Assembly: GCA_040901465.1 (NCBI GenBank)
Contig: JBBDYN010000012.1
Location: 62,001 to 126,000 of the forward strand
Direction of reading: 5' to 3'
Length of the DNA stretch: 64,000 bases
Source of the DNA: JAUSIF01 sp040901465
GTDB lineage: Bacteria > Pseudomonadota > Alphaproteobacteria > Rhizobiales > Xanthobacteraceae
The notes beneath the pieces are model-generated. The model was given only the letters and a program-made list of their open reading frames with translations. It made no database searches and had not been told where the DNA came from. This document shows positions 40,965 through 49,617 of the stretch, piece by piece; positions within the stretch are counted from its first letter, which is position 1; every line of letters begins with the position of its first letter. The translations under genes and the position numbers were made by a program.

Positions 40965-42662
40965 TCAGGCCGCGGCCTTTTTCTTCGCGAATTCCTCGTC
41001 GCGCAACGCGCGGCGCAGGATTTTTCCAATATTCGTCTTCGGCAATTCGTTGCGGAACTCGATGAATTTTGGCCGCTTGTAATTGGTCAGCTCGGCGGCG
41101 AGGAATTTGCGCAACTCCTGCTCGGTGAGATTGGGGTCCCGCTTCACGACGAAGAGCTTCACCGCCTCGCCGCTGTCGCCGTTCGGCACGCCGATGACCG
41201 CGCTTTCCAGCACCCCGGGGTGGTGCGCGACCACGTCCTCGACTTCGTTCGGATAAACCTTGAAGCCGGAGACGATGATCATGTCCTTCTTTCGATCGAC
41301 GATCTTCACGCGGCCGGTCGCGTCCATGATGCCGATGTCGCCGGTGCGGAAGAATCCATCCGCAGTCGTCACATTCGCGGTCTCGTCCGGCCGCCGCCAA
41401 TAACCGGCCATGACCTGGGGCCCGCGCGCGCAAATCTCGCCCGGCTCGCCGAGCCGCAATTCGCCGCCCAAATCGTCGCGGATCGAAATCTCTGTCGAAG
41501 GCAGCGGCAGGCCGATGGTGCCGGAATATTCTGTGCTGTCCGGGCTGTTGCAGGTGAGCACCGGCGACGTCTCGGACAGGCCGTAGCCTTCGATGATCGG
41601 CGAGCCGGTAAGCTCGAACCAGCGTTCGGCGACCGCCCGCTGCACCGCCATGCCGCCGCCGACGGAAGCCTTCAGCATGCTGAAGTCGATCTTGCCGAAG
41701 TCGCGGTGATGCATGAGCGCATTGTAGAGCGTGTTCACGGCCGGAAAGAAACTGATCTTGTATTTTGCCAATTCCTTGACGAGCCCGGGGATGTCGCGCG
41801 GATTGGCGATGAGCAAGCAGATGCCGCCGGAGCGCATGCCGAGCAGGCAGCAGCCCGTCAGCGCGAACACGTGATAGAGCGGCATCGCGGTCACGATGAA
41901 GAGCCGCTCCACATGTGGCGGCCTTTCGATCGCGGGCTGGAGCCAGGCGTCGTTCTGCAACACGTTCGCGACGATGTTGCGGTGAAGCAGCGTCGCGCCC
42001 TTGGATATGCCCGTGGTGCCGCCGGTATATTGCAGGAAGGCGATATTGTCGGGAGCGATCTTCGGCGCGCTCAATTGCATCCGGCGCCCGGCGGCGAGCG
42101 CGGCACTGAACTTGACGGAGCCCGGCAGTGAGAACGCTGGCACCATCTTCTTCACGTACCGCACTACGAAATTCACGATGGCGCTCTTGGGAAAGCCGAG
42201 CATCTCGCCAATGCTCGCGACCACCACATGCTTGACCTGCGTATCGCCGATCACCTGCACAAGCGTGTGCGCAAAATTCTCGAGAATGACGATGGCCTCG
42301 GCGCCGGAATCCTGCAGTTGGTGGTTCAGCTCGTGCGGCGTGTAGAGCGGGTTCACGTTGACGACGACGTACCCCGCACGCAACACGGCCGCGAGCGCGA
42401 TCGGATATTGCAGGACATTCGGCATCATCAGCGCGACGCGCGCCCCGCGCTTCAAGCCCCTCGATTGCAACCAGGCGCCGAACGCACGCGACAGCTCGTC
42501 GACGTCACCAAAGGTCAGGCGCTTGTCCATGAACACATAGGCGTCGTCGCCGCGAAACTTTGCGAAGCTCTCCTCGAACAAGGCCGCCACCGACGCATAG
42601 CGCGAGGGGTCGATCTCGTGCGGCACGCCCTTCGGATAGTGCTTGAGCCAGATGCGCTCCAT
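40965..42662 (-). CDS. fadD: long-chain fatty acid-CoA ligase
   Basis: 565 residues, an ANL-superfamily acyl-CoA synthetase that activates fatty acids through an acyl-AMP intermediate. LQYTGGTTGISKGATLLHRN is the AMP-binding P-loop, GYGLSETSPV the A5 motif, FRTGDIGIMDATGRVKIVDRKKDMIIVSGFKVYPNEVED the A7/A8 hinge and TNIGKILRRALRDEE the catalytic Lys. The N-terminal WLKHYPKGVPHEIDP is typical of FadD. It is one of several expected in such genomes and has no operon partner here. Confidence 0.93.
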   Translation of the reverse strand: MERIWLKHYPKGVPHEIDPSRYASVAALFEESFAKFRGDDAYVFMDKRLTFGDVDELSRAFGAWLQSRGLKRGARVALMMPNVLQYPIALAAVLRAGYVVVNVNPLYTPHELNHQLQDSGAEAIVILENFAHTLVQVIGDTQVKHVVVASIGEMLGFPKSAIVNFVVRYVKKMVPAFSLPGSVKFSAALAAGRRMQLSAPKIAPDNIAFLQYTGGTTGISKGATLLHRNIVANVLQNDAWLQPAIERPPHVERLFIVTAMPLYHVFALTGCCLLGMRSGGICLLIANPRDIPGLVKELAKYKISFFPAVNTLYNALMHHRDFGKIDFSMLKASVGGGMAVQRAVAERWFELTGSPIIEGYGLSETSPVLTCNSPDSTEYSGTIGLPLPSTEISIRDDLGGELRLGEPGEICARGPQVMAGYWRRPDETANVTTADGFFRTGDIGIMDATGRVKIVDRKKDMIIVSGFKVYPNEVEDVVAHHPGVLESAVIGVPNGDSGEAVKLFVVKRDPNLTEQELRKFLAAELTNYKRPKFIEFRNELPKTNIGKILRRALRDEEFAKKKAAA

Positions 42663-42736
42663 GAAACGGGCCTCTCCGTTCTGCCGCAGGCGATAGCCTA
42701 GACTCTAACGGACGCGTTGCGAATCCGTTGCCAGCC

Positions 42737-42958
42737 TCAGCAGGCTATAGGCTTATTGCTGCCCGGCTGAACGCAACGCGTCGTTATCGTCGGCGTCTTG
42801 CCCTTGGCGGAGTTGCCTTTGTCGGCCGCGGCGACGGCGCCTTTGGAGGCGTCACTCGGAGCAGCTTTCATATACTTGTCCTGTGCCGCGGCATTTGGGA
42901 GATCCGACGCGAGAAATGCGAATAATGCTGCAGTGCAGATCGCCGTGCCCTTGGTCAT
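42737..42958 (-). CDS. small secreted protein (73 aa)
   Basis: The signal peptide MTKGTAICTAALFAFLASDLPNAAAQ leads a 47-residue Lys/Ala/Ser-rich mature peptide ending TTRCVQPGSNKPIAC, with two Cys that may pair. No family recognised. The start at 42958 begins the signal peptide; it lies 16 bp downstream of the prfB stop, so it may be read from the prfB transcript. Confidence 0.6.
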   Translation of the reverse strand: MTKGTAICTAALFAFLASDLPNAAAQDKYMKAAPSDASKGAVAAADKGNSAKGKTPTITTRCVQPGSNKPIAC

Positions 42959-42974
42959 GGATTCCTCCCTTGTC

Positions 42975-44106
42975 CTATTCCACGTCCTCGACGCTCTCCG
43001 GCCCCTCGCCAAAGACCTTCTGCGCCAAAGTCGCCTGCATGAAGTCGTCGAGATCGCCGTCGAGCACTCGCTGTGGGCTCGGCGACGTCACGCCAGTGCG
43101 CAGGTCCTTCACGAGCTGATAGGGCTGCAAGACGTAGGAGCGGATCTGGTGGCCCCAGCCGATGTCGGTCTTGGCGGCCTGGTCCGCGGCGGCCTGCTCT
43201 TCGCGCCGTTTCAATTCCGCCTGATAGAGCTTCGCGCGCAGCATGCGCCAGGCCTCGGCGCGGTTCTTGTGCTGGGAGCGGTCGCCCTGGGAAACCACCG
43301 CGATGCCGGTTGGGATGTGCGTGAGGCGCACGGCGCTCTCGGTCTTGTTCACGTGCTGGCCGCCGGCGCCGCCGGAGCGCATCGTGTCCACGCGCACCTC
43401 GTTCTCGTTGATCTCGATCTTGATGTCGTCATCGATCGCCGGATAGACGGTGACAGACGCGAACGACGTGTGGCGGCGCGCGTTCGCGTCGTAGGGCGAG
43501 ATGCGCACGAGGCGGTGCACGCCCGCCTCGGTCTTGAGCCAGCCATAGGCGTTCTTGCCCTTGACCTCGACGGTCGCCGACTTGATGCCGGCGCCCTCGC
43601 CGTCGCTCTGCTCGGCGACGTGCACCTTGAAGCCGTGCGCCTGCGCCCAGCGCGTGTACATGCGCAGCAGCATCTCGGCCCAGTCCTGGCTCTCGGTGCC
43701 GCCGGCGCCGGCGTGGACTTCGAGATAGGCGTCGTTGTTGTCGGCCTCGCCGGAGAGCAACGCGTCGATCCGGCGCGCCTCCACCTCGCGATTGAGCGCG
43801 GCGATCCTCGCCTCGGCTTCGGCGATGATGCCCTGATCCTTCTCGGCCTCGCCGAGCTCGATCAATTGCACCTGGTCGGACAATTCCTGCTCGATGCGGC
43901 GCACGCCATCGAGGCTGTCTGCCAGCGCGGTGCGCTCCTGCATGAGCTTGGAGGCGCGCTGCGGGTCGTCCCAGATTTTGGAGTCTTCGGCGAGCTGGTT
44001 CAGCTCGGCGAGGCGGCGCTCGGACTTCTCGAAGTCAAAGCGCCCTCCTCAGCAGCCCGACCGACTGCTTGATCTCTTCGACGACGCTTTCCGTTTCGGC
44101 GCGCAT
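42975..44106 (-). CDS. prfB: peptide chain release factor 2, programmed +1 frameshift
   Basis: Release factor 2 recognises UGA and UAA and triggers peptide release on the ribosome. The gene is read from ATG 44106 for 23 codons (MRAETESVVEEIKQSVGLLR and RAL) to an in-frame TGA at 44037-44035, then shifts +1 (CTT-T-GAC) and continues LDFEKSERRLAEL to the stop at 42975, giving 376 residues, normal length. The second part holds GGAGGQHVNKTESAVRLTH, with the GGQ motif, and the SPY-type anticodon-like loop. AGGAGG lies three bases before CTT TGA, as in E. coli, so the product regulates its own synthesis. An internal start alone would lose the N-terminus. Confidence 0.96.
44035..44048 (-). promoter_or_regulatory. 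prfB recoding site
   Basis: On the minus strand AGGAGG-GCG-CTT-TGA-C: a Shine-Dalgarno-like hexamer, a three-base spacer, the slippery CTT and the UGA stop followed by C. Low RF2 lets the ribosome slip +1 and read LeuAsp. Confidence 0.93.
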
Positions 44107-44168
44107 TCTGAGTCTCCAACTTAAGCGGACTCTATAGTTTGCCGGAGCAGTGCGGACAACCGTTTCCT

Positions 44169-44274
44169 GTCATCCCGGGCGAGCCGCCGAAGGCGGCGAG
44201 ACCCGGGACCCAGGACCCCGGTGTTCCTGGCTCCCGGCTCTCGCGCGGCTTCGCCGCGCCTCGGCCGGGATGAC
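44169..44274. repeat. intergenic hairpin mosaic, REP/BIME-like
   Basis: The outer arms GTCATCCCGG and CCGGGATGAC bracket nested hairpins, including GCCGCC-GAA-GGCGGC and CGCGGC-TTC-GCCGCG. It lies between prfB and the ABC ATPase gene. Such mosaic repeats with ends reading TCATCCCGG/TCATTCCGG recur in Rhizobiales chromosomes. Confidence 0.75.
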
Positions 44275-44379
44275 GGAATGTGAAGGCAAATTCGGAAGAT
44301 TGTGGTGCCCGGATTCACGCGGCCGAAACCACCGTCCTCTAGGCTTGCCGGAACCTTTCACCCTGCAGTTCGGCATCCA

Positions 44380-45141
44380 ATGAACATCCATTCCGACGTG
44401 GCGCCCGCCCTCGCGATCCGCGGCCTTGTGAAGCAATTCGAGCGCCGCGCGGTCGACAATCTCGATCTTCTGGTGAAGGCCGGCGAGTTCTATGCACTCG
44501 TGGGACCGAATGGCGCGGGCAAGACCACAACGCTCCGCATGGTCGCGGGCCTGCTGGCGCCCGACGCGGGCGAAATCTTCATTGCCGGGATCGACGCACG
44601 CAAGGATCCGGTGGCGGCGAAGCGCGTGACGGCGTGGATCTCGGACGAGCCGATGATCTACGACAAGCTGACGCCGTTCGAATATCTCGAGTTCGTGGCC
44701 GGGCTCTGGGACATCGGGGCGACCAAGGCGGAGGCGCGGGCGCGCGAATTGCTTGGCTGGCTCGGGCTCGAGCCTTACGCGCATGAGCGCTGCGAGGGCC
44801 TCTCCAAGGGCATGCGGCAGAAGGTGGCGCTCGCCGGCGCGCTCGTGCACGAGCCGCGCCTCATCATCCTCGACGAACCGCTCACCGGGCTCGATGCGGG
44901 CTCGGCGCGGCAAGTGAAGAGCGTGCTGCGCGAGCGCGTGCGCGCGGGCGATGCCGTCGTGATGACCACGCACATTCTCGAAGTCGCCGAGCGCATGGCC
45001 GACCGTATCGGCATCATCGCGAACGGCCGCCTGATCGCCGAGGGAACGCTCGATGAGCTGCGGCGCCGGGCCGGGCGCGGCGACGCGAGCCTCGAAGAGA
45101 CATTCCTGACGCTCATAGCGGAACAGGCGGCAGCGGCGTGA
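44380..45141 (+). CDS. ABC exporter ATP-binding protein
   Basis: 253 residues. Walker A GPNGAGKTTT, a Q-loop near SDEPMIYDKLTPFEYLEFVAGLWDIG, signature LSKGMRQKVALAGALV, Walker B LIILDEPLTGLD and switch His in TTHILEVAERM. It is of the CcmA/ABC-2 type. The ATG at 44380 gives MNIHSDVAPALAIRGLVKQF. It lies 190 bp before the permease gene on the same strand, separated by a repeat mosaic, and probably works with that permease to export an unknown substrate. Confidence 0.92.
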   Translation: MNIHSDVAPALAIRGLVKQFERRAVDNLDLLVKAGEFYALVGPNGAGKTTTLRMVAGLLAPDAGEIFIAGIDARKDPVAAKRVTAWISDEPMIYDKLTPFEYLEFVAGLWDIGATKAEARARELLGWLGLEPYAHERCEGLSKGMRQKVALAGALVHEPRLIILDEPLTGLDAGSARQVKSVLRERVRAGDAVVMTTHILEVAERMADRIGIIANGRLIAEGTLDELRRRAGRGDASLEETFLTLIAEQAAAA

Positions 45142-45150
45142 TCGCTTTCT

Positions 45151-45316
45151 TCGTCATTCCGGGGCCGAGCGAAGCGAGGAGCCCGGAATCCATGACCGCG
45201 GCTCTGGAATATGGATTCCGGGCTCGCGCCACCCAAGTCGGCTTTAGCCGGCTTGGGCATTTTGAAGCGCCGATCTCGGGTAAACCCGAGATCGGTGGCG
45301 CGCCCCGGAATGACGA
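45151..45316. repeat. four-hairpin intergenic mosaic element
   Basis: The outer arms TCGTCATTCCGGGGC (45151-45165) and GCCCCGGAATGACGA (45302-45316) are exact. Inside are GAGCCCGGAATCCAT/ATGGATTCCGGGCTC (45179-45225), CCCAAG...CTTGGG (45232-45257, one mismatch) and CCGATCTCGGG-TAAA-CCCGAGATCGG (45270-45295). It sits between the ATPase and permease genes. Confidence 0.85.
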
Positions 45317-45331
45317 CTCGACGGTCCGCCC

Positions 45332-46876
45332 ATGAGCGCCCCCGCCACCTACGCCTGGTTCGCCGCGCACGAGTTCCGCCTCGCCTGGCGCGACTGGGCG
45401 GCGATGCTCGCAGCCGGCTCGCGCCGCCGCACCCGCGCGATCGTGGTCGGCGTCGCGATTTTTCTCGTCTTCATGCATGCGATGGCCCTCGTGGCCGTGG
45501 GGCGCCACGCAGGCGTCGGTACGGATCCGGACTCGTCCCTGCTCGTCGTCGTGACCGCCTTCGCGCTCCTTGCCTGGTGTCTGATGATTTCGCAGGCAAT
45601 GGAGTCGGTAACGCGCGCTTTCTACAGCCGCTCCGACCTTGATCTCATCCTGTCGTCGCCGGTGGCGGCGCGGCGGCTGTTCGCCGTGCGCATCGGCACG
45701 ATCGCGCTCTCGGCGATGGCGATGGCGATGCTGCTCGCGGGACCGTTCGCGAATGTTCTCGCCGTGCTCGGCGGATGGCGCTGGCTCGCGGGTTATGGCG
45801 TGTTCGCGGCAATGGGCGCGAGTGCGGCGGCGTTCGCAGTCGCGCTCACGGTGGCGCTGTTCCGCACGATCGGCCCGCGCCGCACGCGCTTCGTCGCGCA
45901 GGTGGTCGCGGCCGTGATCGGCGCGTTTTTCGTGATCGGGCTGCAGATAGCGGCGATCCTCTCCTATAATTCGCTGTCGCGCATCAGTCTGCTCTTTTCC
46001 GACGCGTTCGTGCGCGCGGCGCCGGAGCCCGGAAGCTTCGTCTATCTGCCCGCGCGCGCCATCCTCGGCGATCCCACCGCCATTCTTGCCGTGCTGGGGA
46101 CCGGCATTGTTCTGCTCGGTGCCGCTATCGCGATGTTCGCTTCGCGCTTCGGCGAATATACGCTCGCCGCAGCCGGCGCCTCCTATTCATCGTCGTCGCG
46201 CGCGCAAGCGGCCGGAGCCTTCGGCAGCAGGTCGCCCGCGCACGCGCTGCGCCAGAAAGAGTGGACGCTGCTGCGGCGCGATCCATGGCTCATGTCGCAG
46301 TCGCTGATGCAACTCCTTTATCTTCTGCCGCCCGCGCTCCTGCTATGGCGCAACTTCGGCGAAGGCGGCAGCGCCTTGTTTCTGCTCGTGCCGGTGCTCG
46401 TCATGGCGGCGGGACAGCTCGCGGGCGGGCTCGCCTGGCTTGCGATCTCAGGCGAGGACGCGCCCGATCTCGTAGCGACGGCGCCGGTGCCGGCCGGGTT
46501 CATCATGCGGGCCAAGATCGAGGCCGTGCTGATGGCGGTCGCGATCGTGTTCGCGCCGTTCGTGCTCATACTCGCGCTGATCGCACCCGCGTTCGCGCTT
46601 GCCACCGCCGCGTTCGCCGCCATCGCCGCGGCATCGGCAACGGCCATTCAGTTCTGGTTCCGCTCGCAAGCGAAGCGAAGCCAGTTCCGGCGGCGCCACA
46701 CGTCCTCGCGGGTCGCGACCTTCGCGGAAGCATTCTCATCGATCGCCTGGGCCGCGACCGCGGCCCTCGCCGCGCATGGCAGCGGGATAGCGGCGATCGT
46801 CGCGCTGCTCGCGATCGGCGTGCTCGCGGTGGCGCGGACGGTCAGCCCGCACAGGGAAACGGTCCACACGACCTGA
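45332..46876 (+). CDS. ABC exporter permease, polytopic
   Basis: 514 residues with about ten to twelve hydrophobic segments (for example ALLAWCLMISQAMESV, IALSAMAMAMLLAGPFANVLAVL, FVAQVVAAVIGAFFVIGLQIAAIL, ILAVLGTGIVLLGAAIAMF, AIVFAPFVLILALIAPAFALATAAFAAIAAAS). No substrate motif. It starts right after the repeat mosaic that follows the ATPase gene, so the pair probably forms one exporter, although the mosaic could weaken co-transcription. The protein resembles permeases of the ABC-2 type with no assigned cargo. Confidence 0.8.
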   Translation: MSAPATYAWFAAHEFRLAWRDWAAMLAAGSRRRTRAIVVGVAIFLVFMHAMALVAVGRHAGVGTDPDSSLLVVVTAFALLAWCLMISQAMESVTRAFYSRSDLDLILSSPVAARRLFAVRIGTIALSAMAMAMLLAGPFANVLAVLGGWRWLAGYGVFAAMGASAAAFAVALTVALFRTIGPRRTRFVAQVVAAVIGAFFVIGLQIAAILSYNSLSRISLLFSDAFVRAAPEPGSFVYLPARAILGDPTAILAVLGTGIVLLGAAIAMFASRFGEYTLAAAGASYSSSSRAQAAGAFGSRSPAHALRQKEWTLLRRDPWLMSQSLMQLLYLLPPALLLWRNFGEGGSALFLLVPVLVMAAGQLAGGLAWLAISGEDAPDLVATAPVPAGFIMRAKIEAVLMAVAIVFAPFVLILALIAPAFALATAAFAAIAAASATAIQFWFRSQAKRSQFRRRHTSSRVATFAEAFSSIAWAATAALAAHGSGIAAIVALLAIGVLAVARTVSPHRETVHTT

Positions 46877-46910
46877 AAATTGATGGGTTCCGGCGCGCCG
46901 CCGGTTCAGA

Positions 46911-49442
46911 TCACCACAGCCCGCCCGGGCCGCGGATGATGGCGCGGTCGGACTCCGGCGAAATGCCGCCGCCGAACGGCCGGCCTTCCTCGTCGGTGAG
47001 CCCGATCATCGAATAGCTGTCGGACGGCTGCGTGCCGGGCTTGAAGGCTTCCAGGATCACGCGCTCGTCGCCTGGCTGGGCGCGCAAACCTGTCTTCCCG
47101 TTGATGCGGATCAGCTTGATGCCGGGCGGAACGCGGAACGGCTGCGCCGGCTTATCGGCGAGCGCCACCTTCATGAAATCGGAAACGATGGGCGCCGCGT
47201 AATGTCCGCCGGTGACGCCGCGGCCGAGCGAGCGCGGCCGGTCGTAGCCGAGATAGACGCCCACCACCATGTCGGGCGTGAAGCCGATGAACCAGACGTC
47301 CTTCTCGTCGTTGGTGGTGCCGGTCTTGCCGGCGACGGGGCGGCCGACGTCGCGCAGCCGGGTGCCGGTGCCGCGCTGGACGACGCCTTCCATCATCGAG
47401 GTCATCTGATAAGCGGTCATCGGGTCGATCACGATCTCGCGGTTGTCGACGAGCATCGGCTCGGGCTGGTTCGCCCATTGCTTGGCGTCGCAACCCCGAC
47501 ATTCACGGCCGTCATGCTTGAAGATGGTGCGGCCGTAGCGGTCCTGGATGCGGTCGATCAAGGTGGGCTTGATCTTGCGGCCGCCGTTGTCGAACATCGA
47601 ATAGCCCGCGAGCATGCGCACGAGCGTGGTTTCGCCGGCGCCGAGCGCGTAGGAAAGATACGGCGGCAGGTCATCATAGACGCCGAAGCGCTTGGCGTAT
47701 TCGACGATGAGCGGCATGCCGACGTCCTGCGCGAGCCGCACGGTCATCACGTTGCGCGACTGCTCGAGGCCAAAACGCAGGGTCTGCGGCCCGAAGAAAT
47801 TGCGCGAATAGTTTTCCGGGCGCCAGATGCCCTGCCCCGCGCCCTGATCGATCTCGATCGGCGCGTCCATCACCACCGAAGACGGCGTGTAGCCGTTATC
47901 GAGCGCCGACGCATAGACGAACGGCTTGAACGAGGAGCCGGGCTGGCGCAGCGCCTGGGTCGCGCGGTTGAACTGGCTTTCGTCAAAGGAGAAGCCGCCG
48001 ACAAGCGCGAGCACGCGGCCGGTCCACGGATCCATGGCCGCTATCGCGCCGCCGATTTCCGGCACTTGGTGCAGGCGCCACTGGCCGTCCCTTGGCACTT
48101 CCTTGGGAACTTCCTTCGGGTTGCTCTTGGCGGCGGTCTTCGGATCGGGTTTGGGCTCGACGTACGGCTCGACATAAACGACGTCGCCGGGCGAGAGCAC
48201 CTGGCGAACGCTCTTGATCGGCTTGCCCTTGTCGGCGCCGGTCGCCCATTTGGCCCATTTCATTCCGTCGAACGGAATGATGCCGATCTCGCGCTCCTTG
48301 GACAGTTCGCCGGACGGCTGGCGCTGCGGCATCAAACCGATGCGGGCCGCCTTGTCGTCCGCCTCGAGTACCACCGCGAGCCGCCACTTTATGTCGGAGA
48401 GCGTGCGCACGTCGGCAAGCCTCACGCCCCAATCGCCGTTCACATCGATCTGCGCGACGGCGCCGCGCCAGCCCTGCGCCTCGTCGAATCGCACGAGACC
48501 ATCGGTGAGCGCCTTCTTGGCGATCTCCTGGAGTTTCGGATTGAGTGAAGTGCGGACGGACAATCCGCCTTCATAAAGTTTCTTCTCGCCATAGCGATCG
48601 TAAATCTCGCGGCGCACTTCCTCGGCGTAATACTCAGCCGCAAAAACGTGCGCACCGGTCGGCCGCGGCGTGACCGCGAGCGGCGAGGCCTTGGCCGTAT
48701 CGCCTTCCTTCGCGGTCGCGTAACCGTTTTCCACGATGCGGTCGAGCACCCAGTTGCGGCGTTCGATCGCGCGGTCGCGCGCGCGGAACGGATGCAGGCT
48801 GGTCGGCGCCTTCGGGAGTGCGGCGAGATACGCCATCTCCGGTAGCGTCAGCTGATGCACCGACTTGTCGAAATAGATAAGCGAGGCGGCGGCGATGCCG
48901 TAGGCGCCGAGGCCGAGATAAATCTCGTTCAGGTAGAGTTCGAGGATCTTGTCCTTGGAATAGGCGCGCTCGATGCGGAGTGCGAGCAGCGCCTCCTTGA
49001 TCTTGCGTGTGTAAGAAGTCTCGGACCCGACCAGGAAGTTTTTGGCGACCTGCTGGGTGATTGTGGACGCGCCCTGTGGGCGGCGGCCGGTGCCGAAATT
49101 CTCAATGTTCGAGATCGCCGCGCGGGCGATGCTCATCAGATCGATGCCGCCGTGATCGTAGAAATTCTTGTCCTCGGCGGACAGGAACGCCTGGATCACC
49201 GGCTTCGGCACCGCCTGGATGGGCAGATAAAGGCGCCGCTCCTTGGCGTATTCGGCCACCAGCGAACCGTCGGCCGCGTGCACGCGGGTCATCACCGGCG
49301 GCTCGTAATCCTGAAGCTGCGAATATTCGGGTAAGTCCTTGGAATAATGCCATATTGCAGTGGTCGCCGCGACCGCGCCGACGACGAACAGGATCGCGCC
49401 GGCGGCGAACAGGAAGCCCAGAAACCTGATCAGAAATCGCAT
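46911..49442 (-). CDS. mrcA: penicillin-binding protein 1A
   Basis: 843 residues, a bifunctional glycosyltransferase/transpeptidase making septal and lateral peptidoglycan. One N-terminal membrane helix (FLIRFLGFLFAAGAILFVVGAVA). The glycosyltransferase motif 1 is EDKNFYDHGGIDL, then GASTITQQVAKN and RKIKEALLALRIERAYSKDKILELYLN. The transpeptidase has SSFK (in PGSSFKPFVY), SRN (QSRNVMTVRLA) and KTG (GKTGTTNDEKD). A large linker/OB region lies between. I take ATG 49442; an upstream TTG gives six more residues. In alphaproteobacteria amiC and prfB are common neighbours, as here. Confidence 0.96.
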   Translation of the reverse strand: MRFLIRFLGFLFAAGAILFVVGAVAATTAIWHYSKDLPEYSQLQDYEPPVMTRVHAADGSLVAEYAKERRLYLPIQAVPKPVIQAFLSAEDKNFYDHGGIDLMSIARAAISNIENFGTGRRPQGASTITQQVAKNFLVGSETSYTRKIKEALLALRIERAYSKDKILELYLNEIYLGLGAYGIAAASLIYFDKSVHQLTLPEMAYLAALPKAPTSLHPFRARDRAIERRNWVLDRIVENGYATAKEGDTAKASPLAVTPRPTGAHVFAAEYYAEEVRREIYDRYGEKKLYEGGLSVRTSLNPKLQEIAKKALTDGLVRFDEAQGWRGAVAQIDVNGDWGVRLADVRTLSDIKWRLAVVLEADDKAARIGLMPQRQPSGELSKEREIGIIPFDGMKWAKWATGADKGKPIKSVRQVLSPGDVVYVEPYVEPKPDPKTAAKSNPKEVPKEVPRDGQWRLHQVPEIGGAIAAMDPWTGRVLALVGGFSFDESQFNRATQALRQPGSSFKPFVYASALDNGYTPSSVVMDAPIEIDQGAGQGIWRPENYSRNFFGPQTLRFGLEQSRNVMTVRLAQDVGMPLIVEYAKRFGVYDDLPPYLSYALGAGETTLVRMLAGYSMFDNGGRKIKPTLIDRIQDRYGRTIFKHDGRECRGCDAKQWANQPEPMLVDNREIVIDPMTAYQMTSMMEGVVQRGTGTRLRDVGRPVAGKTGTTNDEKDVWFIGFTPDMVVGVYLGYDRPRSLGRGVTGGHYAAPIVSDFMKVALADKPAQPFRVPPGIKLIRINGKTGLRAQPGDERVILEAFKPGTQPSDSYSMIGLTDEEGRPFGGGISPESDRAIIRGPGGLW

Positions 49443-49617
49443 TCTTGCGTCCGCCCGCAATATCCGGCGCTTGCGCCGCGATTTATATAATACCCCAGCG
49501 GCTTTCCGGTTTCGACCCTTCGCCCCCTGCTATGGCCAGAATAGGGCCGGAACCGGCGTTCCGGACGGTCAATTTGGCGCGAATTCCTACCGTCCGGGTT
49601 AACGGGCGGGGAACCGG

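Noticed and set aside
42798..44072. 424-codon frame antisense to prfB
   Set aside because: Mirror frame of prfB; no domain signals.
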